Positions 1 through 10,156 of a DNA stretch of 64,000 nt are shown one piece after another. The notes below the pieces were generated by a model that saw only the letters and a program-made list of their open reading frames with translations, was not told the origin of the DNA and searched no databases. A program made the position numbers and the translations under genes. Source of the DNA: Ambrosia x helenae (taxonomy: Eukaryota; Streptophyta; Magnoliopsida; Asterales; Asteraceae); assembly GCA_030844895.1 (NCBI GenBank), contig CM061224.1:72920567-72984566 (forward strand). The letters run 5' to 3'. How positions within the stretch are numbered: position 1 is the first letter of the stretch; the number at the start of each line of letters is the position of its first letter.

Positions 1-343
1 GTAAACCATTGACAAAGATAAGAGAGTTTAGAATAAACCGTTTTGTTGCATCTGTTATAGAAATCCAAAACCTGAGAGCAATTGCATGAGATTGCAACAT
101 TTTCCGGCTTCACAGGTAGGAAACAGACGACAAACACTCTCCTTTCTTTTGAAATCATGTTTTCCTTTTTCAAATCCCTTCCTTGACCTTCACCTCTCCA
201 ATAAATAGCTTGTATACAGATGCTCCACTATCAACTATCAAAAGATAACTAATAGGTCTGTCTGGAATAATCTGCACACTTGTTAAACAATTAGCACGAG
301 AGAGGCACCCATCCCTTCACAATGATGCGTCATCCAAGGTCAT

Positions 344-2051
344 CAATCCTCGGAACATCAATCCATTCTCCTTTTTAAAAAATCAATTGGTTTTTCAATG
401 GATTGATTTGAAGTTGAAATTGCTATTGATTTAGAAAGTGATTTAGGTTTCCAAACGCGTTCAGAATTCATTTTAGATTTTGTTGAAATCGTTTTGATTG
501 TTGACTTTTCAGGTTTCATGTTTGACACCTGCTTCTGAACTTTGTTTGGAATCTTCTCAGACTTAACTGATGAAAACCCAGGTTTAGAGTTATTCTTAGG
601 CTTAACCTTAGAACTCCCCCTTACCTTAGCAACCCTATCACAATCTCCATTTTTATTCAAGGCAATTTTGTTACGATTGTCATACACAACCTGTTTCCCC
701 TTTTGTTTCTTGATTGGTTTTGGGGAAACAGGCTTTTTGACATTGCCTGAATTTTTAGCAAATTTCACTTCGGTCTTTTTCTGTTTAACATACGGACAGG
801 CAGCAACTAAATGCCCACACTCTTCGGAGTTATAACAAGACCTATATTCCACAAAATCACATGCATACCCTTCATCCCAATACCAGTAGGGACAATGAGC
901 AGCAATATGACCAACTTCCCACATTCAAAACAGCTTCTCCATTCAACATAACCATGAAAATACTGTGATGAGTTGTTTCTCCAATAACCATCAAATCGAG
1001 AAGTATATGAATAATCATAAGAGTCATATGATCTAGATGAAAAATTTCTTGAATTCTTTTGATGAGAATTTTTCATCTGATCATTACCTTTCGATTTGTT
1101 TGGTTTTGGTCCTTTTGCCTTTGAATTTTTCTTTTTGTTCCCAGGCTGATCCTTTTTATTCTCATGTTGGTTAGGACTAAGTTCAAAAGGAAGATGACCA
1201 AATTGACTTCTAAATTGATTTATCAAATCATTGTTATCGACAAAGATACATTTAAGTAACGATTGTTCGATATTATCAATTGGAAAATCTTTATTGAAAA
1301 TCAATTTTTCCTGTCCTACCAACATATAGGATCCTTCAATTCCTTTAGGAAACTTGAATATGGATTTTTCTTCAGATTCAGTTTCTGAAGTGACAACCAC
1401 ATTTTCATTTTTCACTTCAAGTTTTGATTTCACCTCAGAATTAGGATCAACAACACAAGGTGTTGTGATTTCCAACTCTGATGTGGAATTATTCTTTGAA
1501 ATGGTGTTATGAAGTTCTGAAATCTCTTTCTTAAAAGATTAAATTTTATTCAAAAAATGTCCTTCATTATTTGCCAAAATTTTATTTTCAGTTTGAAATC
1601 TTTCAAGTTTATTTGTTAAGTTCTGTTTGTCCTCAAGAAGTTTCAGCACTTCATTTTTTAATTTGACGCACTCAGAACAGTTAGCACATTCAAATTTTAA
1701 AGTTACCTCTTCATCTGCATTATTAACATTTTTAGAATTGCCATCAACATTTGATGTATCACTTCCTCTTGATTCACTCTTTTCTGAACTCGTATCAGAA
1801 CTCAAATCACTCTCTGACAATTCACTTGAATCATCATTCCCCACTTGTTTGACAAGACACACAACGTTACTTTTAACACTTTCTCTATTAACACACTCAT
1901 TCACATTAACCATTTTATCAGTTGGTTGCACAGCTGGTCGTGTAACAGATTGTTGAATCTTAGATGCAACAACTTGTTCCCATGTTAGCTTTTGTTGCAT
2001 TGCAGCTTTTATCTGATCATCAGTTCTTGACATAGCCAAGTAATTCATCAT
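344..2051 (-). pseudogene. gag of element G, frameshifted
   Basis: Gag would package element RNA. The ATG at 2051 opens a frame of about 170 codons whose N-terminus (MNYLAMSRTDDQIKAAM) matches the start of E gag. A coiled-coil-like segment with paired cysteines follows (CANCSECVKLKNEV). The frame then breaks near 1540 and resumes at about 1475-807 and 924-358 in other frames. The C-terminal part has two zinc-knuckle regions: the first (CFECG) is split by a frameshift near 910, and the second reads YNSEECGHLVAAC, so its second cysteine is lost. The usual globular UBN2-type gag domain seen in B and D is absent, as in E. An insertion of two bases near 375 also ends the frame early. Not functional as read. 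Confidence 0.8.
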
Positions 2052-2059
2052 TTTTCAAC

Positions 2060-2480
2060 AAAAATTATTTCAAAAATATTATCCAAAAATTCGTAGGTTC
2101 GAATGTAGAAGTAACCAGTCTTATTCGACCTTTTACAAGGGTCGAATGTACTTTTGTCTTGGTTCGACCTCAAGAATGAAAATCTTTGAAAATCATATTC
2201 TACGTTCGACCCTTTTCAAATGTCGTATGGTCGAATGTGAAAATTAGTCCACGTTCGACCGTTTGATAAAGTTCGAATGTAGAAAATAACAAACTCAGTT
2301 CACTTTCAACCGTTTAAACCCACGTTCGACCACTCGATTGGTCGAATGTACTCAATAAGGTCGAATAAAGAAAATCACACTGAAACTTTCTAGGTTCGAC
2401 CAACTAACACTCCACGTTCGACCAAATAAGGCTACGTTCGACCCTCAAATCTCACATTCGACCGTTCCAGGTCTGTTCAT
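2060..2480 (-). repeat. Motif cluster GGTCGAA/TTCGACC in leader of G
   Basis: Between the primer-binding site and gag there are more than fifteen copies of TTCGACC or GGTCGAA, in both orientations, spaced about 15-40 bp apart. Several form inverted pairs, for example attcgacc...gggtcgaatg near 2128-2150. The same kind of cluster lies at the same place in A, B, D and E although the surrounding sequence has diverged. Confidence 0.85.
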
Positions 2481-2744
2481 CATCTTCAACCTCAAGAACA
2501 CGAATCTGATCGGTTTTTGACAAAATTTTCACCAAATGTAATGATTTTGGATAGGTTTTATGCGGATTTCAATTTAGACAAACATTTGTGAAAGAATTTT
2601 TGATAATATCATCAAATTCAACTCCAATTCAATCAAAAACCATGTTTTTATGAAAAGCTTCAAAATTTCTTGGGTTTTGATCTTTAAAACAGAATTCTAA
2701 TCTATTTTCATCAATTCAGATCAATTTGCAATCGTGAAATCGAG

Positions 2745-2761
2745 CCTATGCTCTGATACCA
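2745..2761 (-). other. Primer-binding site of G
   Basis: On the minus strand the sequence reads TGGTATCAGAGCATAGG just inside the LTR. It matches the usual plant copia primer site complementary to initiator methionine tRNA. Confidence 0.9.
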
Positions 2762-2763
2762 CT

Positions 2764-3338
2764 TGAGAATTCGTTTTAGGATCGTAATCACGAACCAAGA
2801 TCTCACGAATACCAACCGTAGGGTGCGGAATCCCCTCCGATCGTGCAAAATGATTCAGAAATAAACGTAATCGATCGTGACGAAAACAGATAACAAATCA
2901 CCGAGCAATTTCCATAACTTTACTCGTGTATTAGATCAAAATATAAACAATTACACATGAAATCCTAGACCTAATACAGAGAATATCACACACACACAAA
3001 CTAGGGAAAAGCTCCAAATGATAACCCCTCCTTAAAAATAACAAACTTTTCCCTTTATATATACTTCCACCTTCGCCCTTATGATTAGGTCGAATGTGGA
3101 ACTTTTCCACATTCGACCCTTTCATGTGGTCGAAAGTGTTCATTCAACCCTTTAAGGGTTCGAATGAAGCCTTCTACTTCAATCAATCTTCATTCGACCA
3201 AATACAAACTACATTCGACCATCCGACAGGTCGAATGTATCTTCAAGCTAAAGTCTTGGTCGTTTTTCTGATTATCTGAACCTTCGACATTCAGTATTGG
3301 ATCACTAGATGGGGACATACATGAATAATGCACTTACA
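2764..3338 (-). repeat. 5' LTR of element G
   Basis: The 575-bp LTR begins TGTAAGTGCATTATTC on the minus strand and ends GAATTCTCA. It is homologous to the 441-442 bp LTRs of E. A TATA box (TATATATAAAG on minus) lies at about 3053-3063. Immediately upstream of it (to the right) are several inverted copies of TTCGACC/GGTCGAA between 3070 and 3240. Confidence 0.9.
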
Positions 3339-4996
3339 CTTGTCTTGTCTCTCCTTAGACTTAATCAGAATCTCAAGCACATCTTTCTGGTTTTCCTTCA
3401 TCTGTTTGATTTCATTTTCATGCTTGGAGATGAACTTCATCATCTTTGAAATTTGTTGATTCATTGCATCTTCAGAAATTGTCATAGAAGGTTGTGAACT
3501 GGTTTTGGTTTGTGGTTTGGAAGATGATGTAGGTTTGTTCAAACTATGTAGAATACTCTTCAAAGATTTGGAAACTTTATCCGGATTTTGTTGTGTGGTT
3601 GATTCTGTGGTTTCCTTCTCAACAACTTCCACGTCTTCACTAACTTTTCTTTTCTTTGCTTGGGGTTCTTTACTTGGAGACTTGGTTCTTGTTTATTCAG
3701 TTGAAGCTGAAGGAACCTTCTTTCCTTTCAATAACACATCCATCTCCTTTTGTCTCTTCGTTCTCTTTGTTTCGTTCTTAGACATCGTCTTGATACGTCC
3801 ACGCTTTGTAGACTTAGCTGCAACCGGAGATCCAACAAAATCAACATCTCTCTCGATAATGAGATTCTCATATGTTTCTACATAACCTCTACTGAGTTGT
3901 TCAGCAACTAACTTATCAACTGGATTAGGAACAACATGATCACTAGTGGCCTTAGGATCCGCTTCCTTATTAGAATCCTCCGAGACCCATTCTTCTTCGG
4001 TTTCGGTGTCTTCATCAATCAGCAATGTTTTCTTCTTTCCTTTCTTCTTTGCACCAGACGAACCTTCAATCTGTTTTCCTTTCTTTGATTTAGCACCTTT
4101 CTGAACAACTTGCCACTTAACTTTTTCTCCTTTCAATACTGGTACAAGCGGTGAATCAGAGTCTGAATCACTCTCTTTATGCCTCCATCCATCATGATCT
4201 GGAGCTTTAAAACCAGGATTGATAAGATGTCCAAATAACCTTCTTTTTGGAGGTTTCTGTTCTTTTCCCTTGTAAATTGTCATTTTGTTCAGTGTCATCT
4301 CATTCATGTGTTCTTGATTGAGAATCTGCTTGGGATCTTTAACCAAATTAGGAACCTTCTCATCTATTATCATCTGAAGAAATCTGGGATACATGAGGAA
4401 TTTGTATGTCTTAGTTCCATCAAAGAACTCCTTCATGTGTTTGAATAACATTCCAAACACATTAAATGGCTTGTTCAAGATAAGAGCTACCACCATAGAG
4501 CAAGTAGTATCTCTAAGCACATCAAATCCTCCTTTGATTGGGCTAAAAACGCGTAGGATAACATGTATCAGGTATTTGAATGTCGGACACACATTCGCCT
4601 TGAATAACTGACAGTCTGAAATCTTTCCAAATATTTGATCCTAAGAAAACATCCCCTTTCAAAAGTCCATGGCAAAGTAACTGGATCTGTTTCTTCATCA
4701 GTCAATCTCAATACACGCCTAAAATCTTATTCACCAACAAGTACAATTGTCTTGCACCGTGCTATGAATAACCGTCTTTCCATCCCAGAAATCCAATTTT
4801 GCATTTTCCCATAACTCCTTTTGATGGTCCTTGTATATAGTGTAAGGTTGTGCAATGGCGTACACAATCCTAGATCTTTGTAAGAATTCGATCATCCCTC
4901 GGAATTCCTCGTATTAATCATCCACTTCTCCAATAAATGCACAGCAATTGTGTTCTTCTCAAACCTGAGTTCTTTTGGTTGCTTGGATTCTTCCAT
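3339..4996 (-). pseudogene. Accessory ORF of element D, 3'-truncated by G
   Basis: This is a diverged relative of the accessory ORF at 6530-10156. The likely ATG is at 4996 (MEESKQPKEL), right after a candidate splice acceptor. The best-preserved stretch (4592-3693) contains the same blocks as A: FKYLIHVILRVF, LNKPFNVFGM, FLMYPRFLQMII and NPGFKAPDHDG, then a lysine/serine-rich region ending KRQKEMDVLLKGKKVPSAST. A further frame (3632-3339) has the start of the coiled-coil part (MNQQISKMMKFISK). Frameshifts and stops separate these parts, and G was inserted at 3338/3339, so the conserved C-terminal domain is missing from the window. The function of the family is unknown. Confidence 0.8.
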
Positions 4997-5002
4997 TTCT
5001 TT

Positions 5003-5539
5003 CTGTTCAAAACAAATACACAAACATATTAGTCAAATAATCAAAAACAACAATTTAAAAATGTTGGTCATTTTTTATGTTTTAGTTCAATCTTTCGAGG
5101 GTCCGACCCAGATTTCGAAAGGCACGAATCAATGTAAAAACTCTCATTCAACCTTATAACAGGGTCGAATGGAACCTGTTAAATTTGAATTTTTGAAATC
5201 ATTGATTTAGCTTGTTTTTGTCCAAAATTGTTGTTGCATTTGCTTCTAACACCATCGACTAACACTGATAAACCATCAATTTCATCAATAACACCTTAAT
5301 CTATAGTTTTTAACCAAATTTAGGGTCCAAAAAAAATCGAAATCTTCATTAAACATGTTAAACCCTAAATTTTGATTCTATCTCCCCCTAAAACAAACGA
5401 TTAAGTGATTTCAGGGTTCAAGTCGAGTTAAAATTCACCAATGATCTGTCAATTTAATCAATTATGGTTTTCTTTTAAAAAAACCCGATTTCTGATCGAT
5501 TAAATGGTCAAAAACTCATCAAAATCCATGGATAGGTAC
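5003..5539 (-). other. Candidate 5'-UTR intron of D accessory ORF
   Basis: On the minus strand a donor-like ACAG|GTACC lies at 5539 and an acceptor-like TTGAACAG ends at 5003, seven bases before the ATG at 4996. Element A has the corresponding arrangement (590 bp). A polypurine tract (TAGGGGGAG on minus) sits inside at about 5382-5390. Splicing is inferred from sequence only. Confidence 0.5.
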
Positions 5540-6001
5540 CTGTAAAGTCATGGAACAAGCTGATTATATCTGAAAATCAAAATCGAAATGTCTTGTTGAG
5601 AGGATTTGTGATTTGTATTAATAGTATCGAATGACGGGGATCGAATGGAACAGATGGGATTTATATAGGCTAGTTGGTTCGACCCTATGTGCAGTCGAAT
5701 GAACAAACAAAAATTTGTTTCGGGCTAATAAAAGCACGAATCAAATAATTGTGGTTCGAATGAATTTTGAGGAAAAACCAATTATCATTCGACCCATCCA
5801 CAGAGCACGAATCAATGCAAAAAAAAAAATTTCATTCGACCTAACAAAAGGGGGAATGGAAATTTTCAAATTCTGATTTTTACCAAAATGTCCAATTCGT
5901 TCCACATTTTGTCATTTTAAAATATTTAAAACTTCAAACTTCCAAAACTTTTGATTTCTGAGATACAAAACTCTGATTGGTTTTTCAAACTTCCAGAAAA
6001 T
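5111..6001 (-). repeat. Tandem duplication unit 1, left half (element D)
   Basis: This 891-bp stretch is nearly identical to 27431-28321. It continues at 26707-27430 once the composite insertion 6002-26701 is removed. Together they form the first unit of a ~1.6-kb tandem duplication. It holds the upstream part of the accessory gene (intron, TATA box, motif pairs). Confidence 0.9.
5661..5702 (-). promoter_or_regulatory. Internal promoter candidate of D accessory ORF
   Basis: A TATA box (CCTATATAA on minus) at 5661-5669 is preceded upstream (5676-5702) by an inverted pair, ggttcgaccc...gtcgaatg. It lies about 120 bp upstream of the candidate intron donor. The layout copies that of the LTR promoters of these families. 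Confidence 0.55.
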
Positions 6002-6516
6002 TGTAAGCGAAAGATTTTAGCTAAAACAGGATAATATGATCATACAAGTCACAAAACCAGGTGCGGAAACCCTAGTTCTGAACAAATTGATGAAACTCTA
6101 ATCAAAACACAATCAAGATCATTTTCAACATCTTTTCATAGATTAACTTTTGTCAAATAAGCTTTTACAACGACTTACACGTTAATCTAGATCAAACATA
6201 CACTTTCACAAAATGACCTCGAACCTGACCTGAACACATACACAACTGACAACTCTATTGCATTCACAAAAACACAAATACTATATATAGATGTTGCACG
6301 TTCGCCCACTAGCACTGGTCGAATGTGGAACTTTTCCACATTCGCCCACTACTATGGTACGAATGTGTATCTTTGTCAGTAACCTTGTATCTTCGTCCAC
6401 TATAAATCTACCTTCGCCCATCTCTTTCTACCTTCGCCCCTTTTATTTACCTTCGACCAGTCTTTAACATATGTTAATTATGCCTATCCAATCATTAGTC
6501 GCAAAACGCATCAACA
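6002..6516 (-). repeat. LTR1 (3' LTR of composite)
   Basis: The LTR begins TGTTGATGCGTTTTGCG on the minus strand and ends CTTTCGCTTACA. The TATA box CTATATATAG is at 6281-6290. An inverted pair (ttcgcccac...ggtcgaatg) starts about 10 bp upstream of it at 6300. More TTCGCCC copies lie at 6340-6460. Confidence 0.95.
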
Positions 6517-6530
6517 AACTCCCCCTCGAC
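6517..6530 (-). other. 3' polypurine tract of A
   Basis: GTCGAGGGGGAGTT on the minus strand directly abuts LTR1. It overlaps the stop region of the accessory ORF, which ends at 6530. Plus-strand DNA synthesis is expected to start here. Confidence 0.85.
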
Positions 6531-9500
6531 TATTGATTGGATTGTCTTCTCTGTTGGTCCATTGTTTTGTTCATCAACTTGATTCTGAGCTGTTTCTTCT
6601 GCTCAGTAGTCATTGGAGGCTCAAATGTTCTCTTCACTGGTTTAGACACATTCGCCATCTTCACCGTCTTGCCAAGTTTATTTTCCAAATTGCTTCCCGC
6701 ATTAATGTCATACGCAAAACAAACTCCAACCACTTGAGTATATTTTCTTGCTTGAGCAGCGTCTTTCGGTTCAAAGTAAATCGGATTGTAGAAAAGCATG
6801 ATGATGTCTTCAAACGTGCAATTAATCAACCACATAGGATCAAATACATGAACATGCTTGTATTTATCCTTCCCATCTCTCAACACAATCACCGCTTTAG
6901 CCTTTCTCCAATCATAATACCAGAAAATAAAGTCAGCACTGAAGTGTTGTGGCATAGGCATCAAAGGTATTTTTCTCATCACTTCAGGTGCTTTGTATAT
7001 CAACGTAACCCGTTTCATATTGGTTTGAGGATCAATATCCCTATGAACTTTTCTTCGAGGATATTGAGGCTGGAATCTTTTCCATCTTGTTCGACTTTCC
7101 CAAACCAATTTATCTACGCACCAACCAACATGTGAACCATTCACTTCTGCACCTGACATTGGGAATCTACATAAATCTCTGACCGCCCAGTACGGTAGAG
7201 TAAGCAAATCACAGAATCTATTGAAGTACAAGATTCCTGTTTCCCATTTAGCAGCTATGCACTTCAGCCTGCCTAAGTATGTCCACCCGAGAGCTCTGCC
7301 TTTGAACTTGGCATTGTGAAATCTATAAAAGTTACCTTGAGCTTCAGGCTTCGGTCGGTTCTCATCCATTTCCCTCAATTTTCTCAAATAACTCTTCAAC
7401 TCATCAGACTGATTTGAAGGTCCTTGCTTATCAGCACCAAATACCTTCTCCACAAACTCTGCACTCCTTTGCTGAGCTTTCTGCTTCGCTGAATTATTTG
7501 GTACCTCAGTAAAATCAGGAAATACCTCTTCTTCATCAGTTTGTCTGAAGTACTGAGGAAACTCTTCATGAGTTATATCTTCCATCTCCACTTCATTGTT
7601 CTCAGGAGTCTGCTTATCATCTGAGTGACTTCCAATATCCTTTTCAGGAATATCTGGAATCGACTCATCCACTAAAAACTCCTCAAAAGTCTTCCCTACC
7701 CTCTGTGCAAGACCATCTAGAATTTCCTTTGCCACAGATGCAGGTAATTCTCCTTCCTCAAGATCAGGATCTTCATATTCCAATTCATATCGCATATCAT
7801 CAGTTTGGAATATTTCAGTAAAGCATCCTGTGAACTCAATGGTCCATTCTCTTTTCTCCAACATATCTTTGTACAATTGTTTAGCATCATCAGATAAAGA
7901 CCTTACCTTCTCATTCCAGAAGATACTTTCATCTGAATCAACGTTCTCACCTTTCTTCTTCTTAGAACTTGATTCTCCAGTACTCTTCTTTTTGGATGTC
8001 CTTTCTTCAAATGTAAACTTTGAAGTATCATCACCTCCATCATCATCATCATTACTCTCACTATCATCCTCTCTCTGTCTCCCAGATCCTTCAGCATCAT
8101 CATCATCATCATTATCATCCTCATCATCATTTTTATCTGACTCATCATCATCTTCATCATCATCTTTTTCTTCATCCGATTCAGAATCTTCATAATCAAC
8201 TTTCTCTTCTTCTTCTTCTTTATCTTCTTCACCCTCCTTCAACTTGGGTGCAGTGTTATACAAATCATCAATCAAATCACTAAGACGTTTGTTCTCAGCC
8301 CTTAGTTCTTTGTTGTCTGCCTTAATCAGCTTAATCCTGCTCTTGTTTCTTGCACACTTTCCTTCAAGCTTCTCATTCTTCGCTTCAAGCATCTTAACCT
8401 TTTCATTGATCTCATCTTGATTAGATTTAGAAGCAACCACGATCTGAAGCATTTTCTCTTCATTTTGCTTAAACTTGGCTATCTCAGCTTGTTGAGCTAC
8501 AATCATTTTCATCATATCATCCATTTTCCTGTTCACCTGCTTCATCACATCATCATCCACAGTAACTTTCTTGGATTTGGATTTGGATGGCTCAACTTCT
8601 TTTTCTTTCTGAGGCTTTCTGAACATGTCAAGTACATTGTCCAGTGCAACATTAAGTTGATCAGCTGATATTGGTTCTGCCTCTTTGGATTTCTTTTGTT
8701 TCTTGGCGACAGGTGAAGATAGCTTAGATGATGTACCAGCATCGGGCACTCTTTTCCCTTTCAACAATTGTGCTAACTCTTTCTCTCTCAACTGTTTAGT
8801 GCTAGTCTTCTTTGACATGGTCTTGTGCTTGGCTTTGGGCAGGTTTACAACCACAGTCTCTCCAACACTCAACTCTGCCAAGTCAACACCTAGACTTTCA
8901 TCTTCAACATTCACTGATTTCTTTCTTTTCTCAGCTTCTTCAATCGACTTGTTCAAAGATTCAGACTCACCAACCATAGTGGCCTTACGTTTGGTGGCCC
9001 TAACGTTTTCAGCATCAGAATCCCACTGCTCGTCTACCTCAGTCTCCTCTGAATCAACTGACTCTTCATCCACCAAATCTGAACCTTTCTTTGCCGTTGA
9101 TTTTTGTCTAACCGCCTGTTGCTTTGAGCTTCCCTGATCAATCTTTCCCTTGCCCTTCCCTTTGGCTCCAGGATTGACTACTTGTCTCTTCCTCTTAGTG
9201 CTTGCATCAACATACACTAAAGGATCATCATTATCCGAATCACTATCATCATGTCTCGCTCTGTTCTTGCCAGGATCAGTGTAATCCTGACTAGCCAAAG
9301 CTCCAAATAATCTCCTGTGAGGTGGCTTTTCATTGTCTGGCACACCTTTGTATCCTTTCATTCTTACCAGAGTACGAATGTTCATGTGATCTTGACCTAG
9401 AATCATAGTCGGATCCTTCTTCAACTCTGGATACTTGTGGTCAAAGATCATCATCAGAAATCTTGGATATAGCATGAACTTCTTGTTCTTCATACCTTTC

Positions 9501-10156
9501 AGCATCTCCAGCATATGGTCTAGAATCATACCAGATACGTTAAATGGTTTGTTGAGAGTCAACGCAACCATTAATGAACTCAAACTTCTTCTCATAACAT
9601 CATATCCACCGCTCACACATCCAAATACGTGAATAATAACATGTGCAAAGTACTTGAACTGCACGCTCAGCTTCCCTTTATACATAGATCCATCAGTGAT
9701 CGGACCTTTGTACTTCATCCGTAAGAAACAAGCTTTCTGCTCAGTCCATGATAACTCTCTGGGATCTTCACTGACTTCAAACTTGATCTGCAGTGCTTCC
9801 TGTATATCAGACTCTGTCAAAAACCTCTCCATATCTTGAATCTTGCTCTTTATAATCGTCTGATTATCCCAAAAGTCATACTTCGCATTTCGGTAGAAAT
9901 CTTCAATAATGTCTCTATATATGATCGTCGGTGTGGCTAATGCATGTACAATTCTGCTCCTTTTCAAGAACTCTATGATCCTGGTGAACTTTGTATTCTT
10001 CTCCACGTTACCAAGATACGCGCAGCAGTTATGAGATCGCTCGAATGGCCAACTGCTCGGAACAGATGCTTCAGCCTCTTGCACTGGAACAACATTCTCT
10101 GCTGGAACTTCAACATTTTCCACTGGTGCCTCAACGTTTTTGGATTGATCAGCCAT
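6530..10156 (-). CDS. Accessory protein in env position, element A
   Basis: An intact frame of about 1,208 codons from the ATG at 10156 (MADQSKNVEAP). I chose this ATG over one ten codons upstream because an acceptor-like TGTGCAG ends exactly before it. Visible regions: a conserved N-terminal domain (~55-285, with KFMLYPRFLMMIF); a lysine/serine-rich stretch with NLS-like KRKRQ and KKQKK; a coiled coil (~535-640); a strongly acidic D/E run (~640-705); and a conserved C-terminal domain (~940-1200) rich in W, Y and C (FWYYDWRKA, YKHVHVFDPMWL). I see no signal peptide or hydrophobic membrane segment, so it does not look like an envelope protein. It resembles a protein I recall as common in Asteraceae retroelements. 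Its function is unknown; nuclear location is inferred. Confidence 0.85.
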   Translation of the reverse strand: MADQSKNVEAPVENVEVPAENVVPVQEAEASVPSSWPFERSHNCCAYLGNVEKNTKFTRIIEFLKRSRIVHALATPTIIYRDIIEDFYRNAKYDFWDNQTIIKSKIQDMERFLTESDIQEALQIKFEVSEDPRELSWTEQKACFLRMKYKGPITDGSMYKGKLSVQFKYFAHVIIHVFGCVSGGYDVMRRSLSSLMVALTLNKPFNVSGMILDHMLEMLKGMKNKKFMLYPRFLMMIFDHKYPELKKDPTMILGQDHMNIRTLVRMKGYKGVPDNEKPPHRRLFGALASQDYTDPGKNRARHDDSDSDNDDPLVYVDASTKRKRQVVNPGAKGKGKGKIDQGSSKQQAVRQKSTAKKGSDLVDEESVDSEETEVDEQWDSDAENVRATKRKATMVGESESLNKSIEEAEKRKKSVNVEDESLGVDLAELSVGETVVVNLPKAKHKTMSKKTSTKQLREKELAQLLKGKRVPDAGTSSKLSSPVAKKQKKSKEAEPISADQLNVALDNVLDMFRKPQKEKEVEPSKSKSKKVTVDDDVMKQVNRKMDDMMKMIVAQQAEIAKFKQNEEKMLQIVVASKSNQDEINEKVKMLEAKNEKLEGKCARNKSRIKLIKADNKELRAENKRLSDLIDDLYNTAPKLKEGEEDKEEEEEKVDYEDSESDEEKDDDEDDDESDKNDDEDDNDDDDDAEGSGRQREDDSESNDDDDGGDDTSKFTFEERTSKKKSTGESSSKKKKGENVDSDESIFWNEKVRSLSDDAKQLYKDMLEKREWTIEFTGCFTEIFQTDDMRYELEYEDPDLEEGELPASVAKEILDGLAQRVGKTFEEFLVDESIPDIPEKDIGSHSDDKQTPENNEVEMEDITHEEFPQYFRQTDEEEVFPDFTEVPNNSAKQKAQQRSAEFVEKVFGADKQGPSNQSDELKSYLRKLREMDENRPKPEAQGNFYRFHNAKFKGRALGWTYLGRLKCIAAKWETGILYFNRFCDLLTLPYWAVRDLCRFPMSGAEVNGSHVGWCVDKLVWESRTRWKRFQPQYPRRKVHRDIDPQTNMKRVTLIYKAPEVMRKIPLMPMPQHFSADFIFWYYDWRKAKAVIVLRDGKDKYKHVHVFDPMWLINCTFEDIIMLFYNPIYFEPKDAAQARKYTQVVGVCFAYDINAGSNLENKLGKTVKMANVSKPVKRTFEPPMTTEQKKQLRIKLMNKTMDQQRRQSNQ

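Larger units (their letters stand above)
1..3338 (-). mobile_element. Element G: gag-only SIRE-like copia element, 5' part
   Basis: The element reads right to left: 5' LTR (2764-3338), primer-binding site, motif-rich leader, broken gag, then a protease stub near 200-260 with the DSGAS active-site motif. The left part is colinear with element E (37474-42712), which identifies the family and shows that no integrase or reverse transcriptase is expected. The 3' end lies outside the window. G interrupts the accessory ORF of element D at 3339. The flank right of the LTR is cttgt; the matching target duplication cannot be checked here. LTR ends are TG...CA. Confidence 0.85.

Noticed and set aside
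2060..2480. Motif clusters as CRISPR-like or satellite arrays
   Set aside because: Spacing is irregular, both orientations occur, and the host is a plant. They are dispersed short motifs, not an array of fixed repeats and spacers.
2745..2761. tRNA genes at TGGTATCAGAGC matches
   Set aside because: Only the short primer complement next to an LTR is present in each case; no cloverleaf surrounds it.
5111..6001. 5111-6001 and 27431-28321 as an LTR pair
   Set aside because: Neither has TG/CA termini with an adjacent primer-binding site or polypurine tract, and homology continues through the composite target site. A tandem duplication explains it better.
7830..8283. Serine-, histidine- and methionine-rich frames overlapping the A accessory ORF on both strands
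   Set aside because: They are other-frame readings of GAT/GAA codon runs that encode the acidic tract.
6530..10156. Accessory ORF as an envelope protein
   Set aside because: Its position after pol matches the env-like ORF of SIRE elements, but I see no signal peptide, membrane anchor or hydrophobic fusion-type segment.
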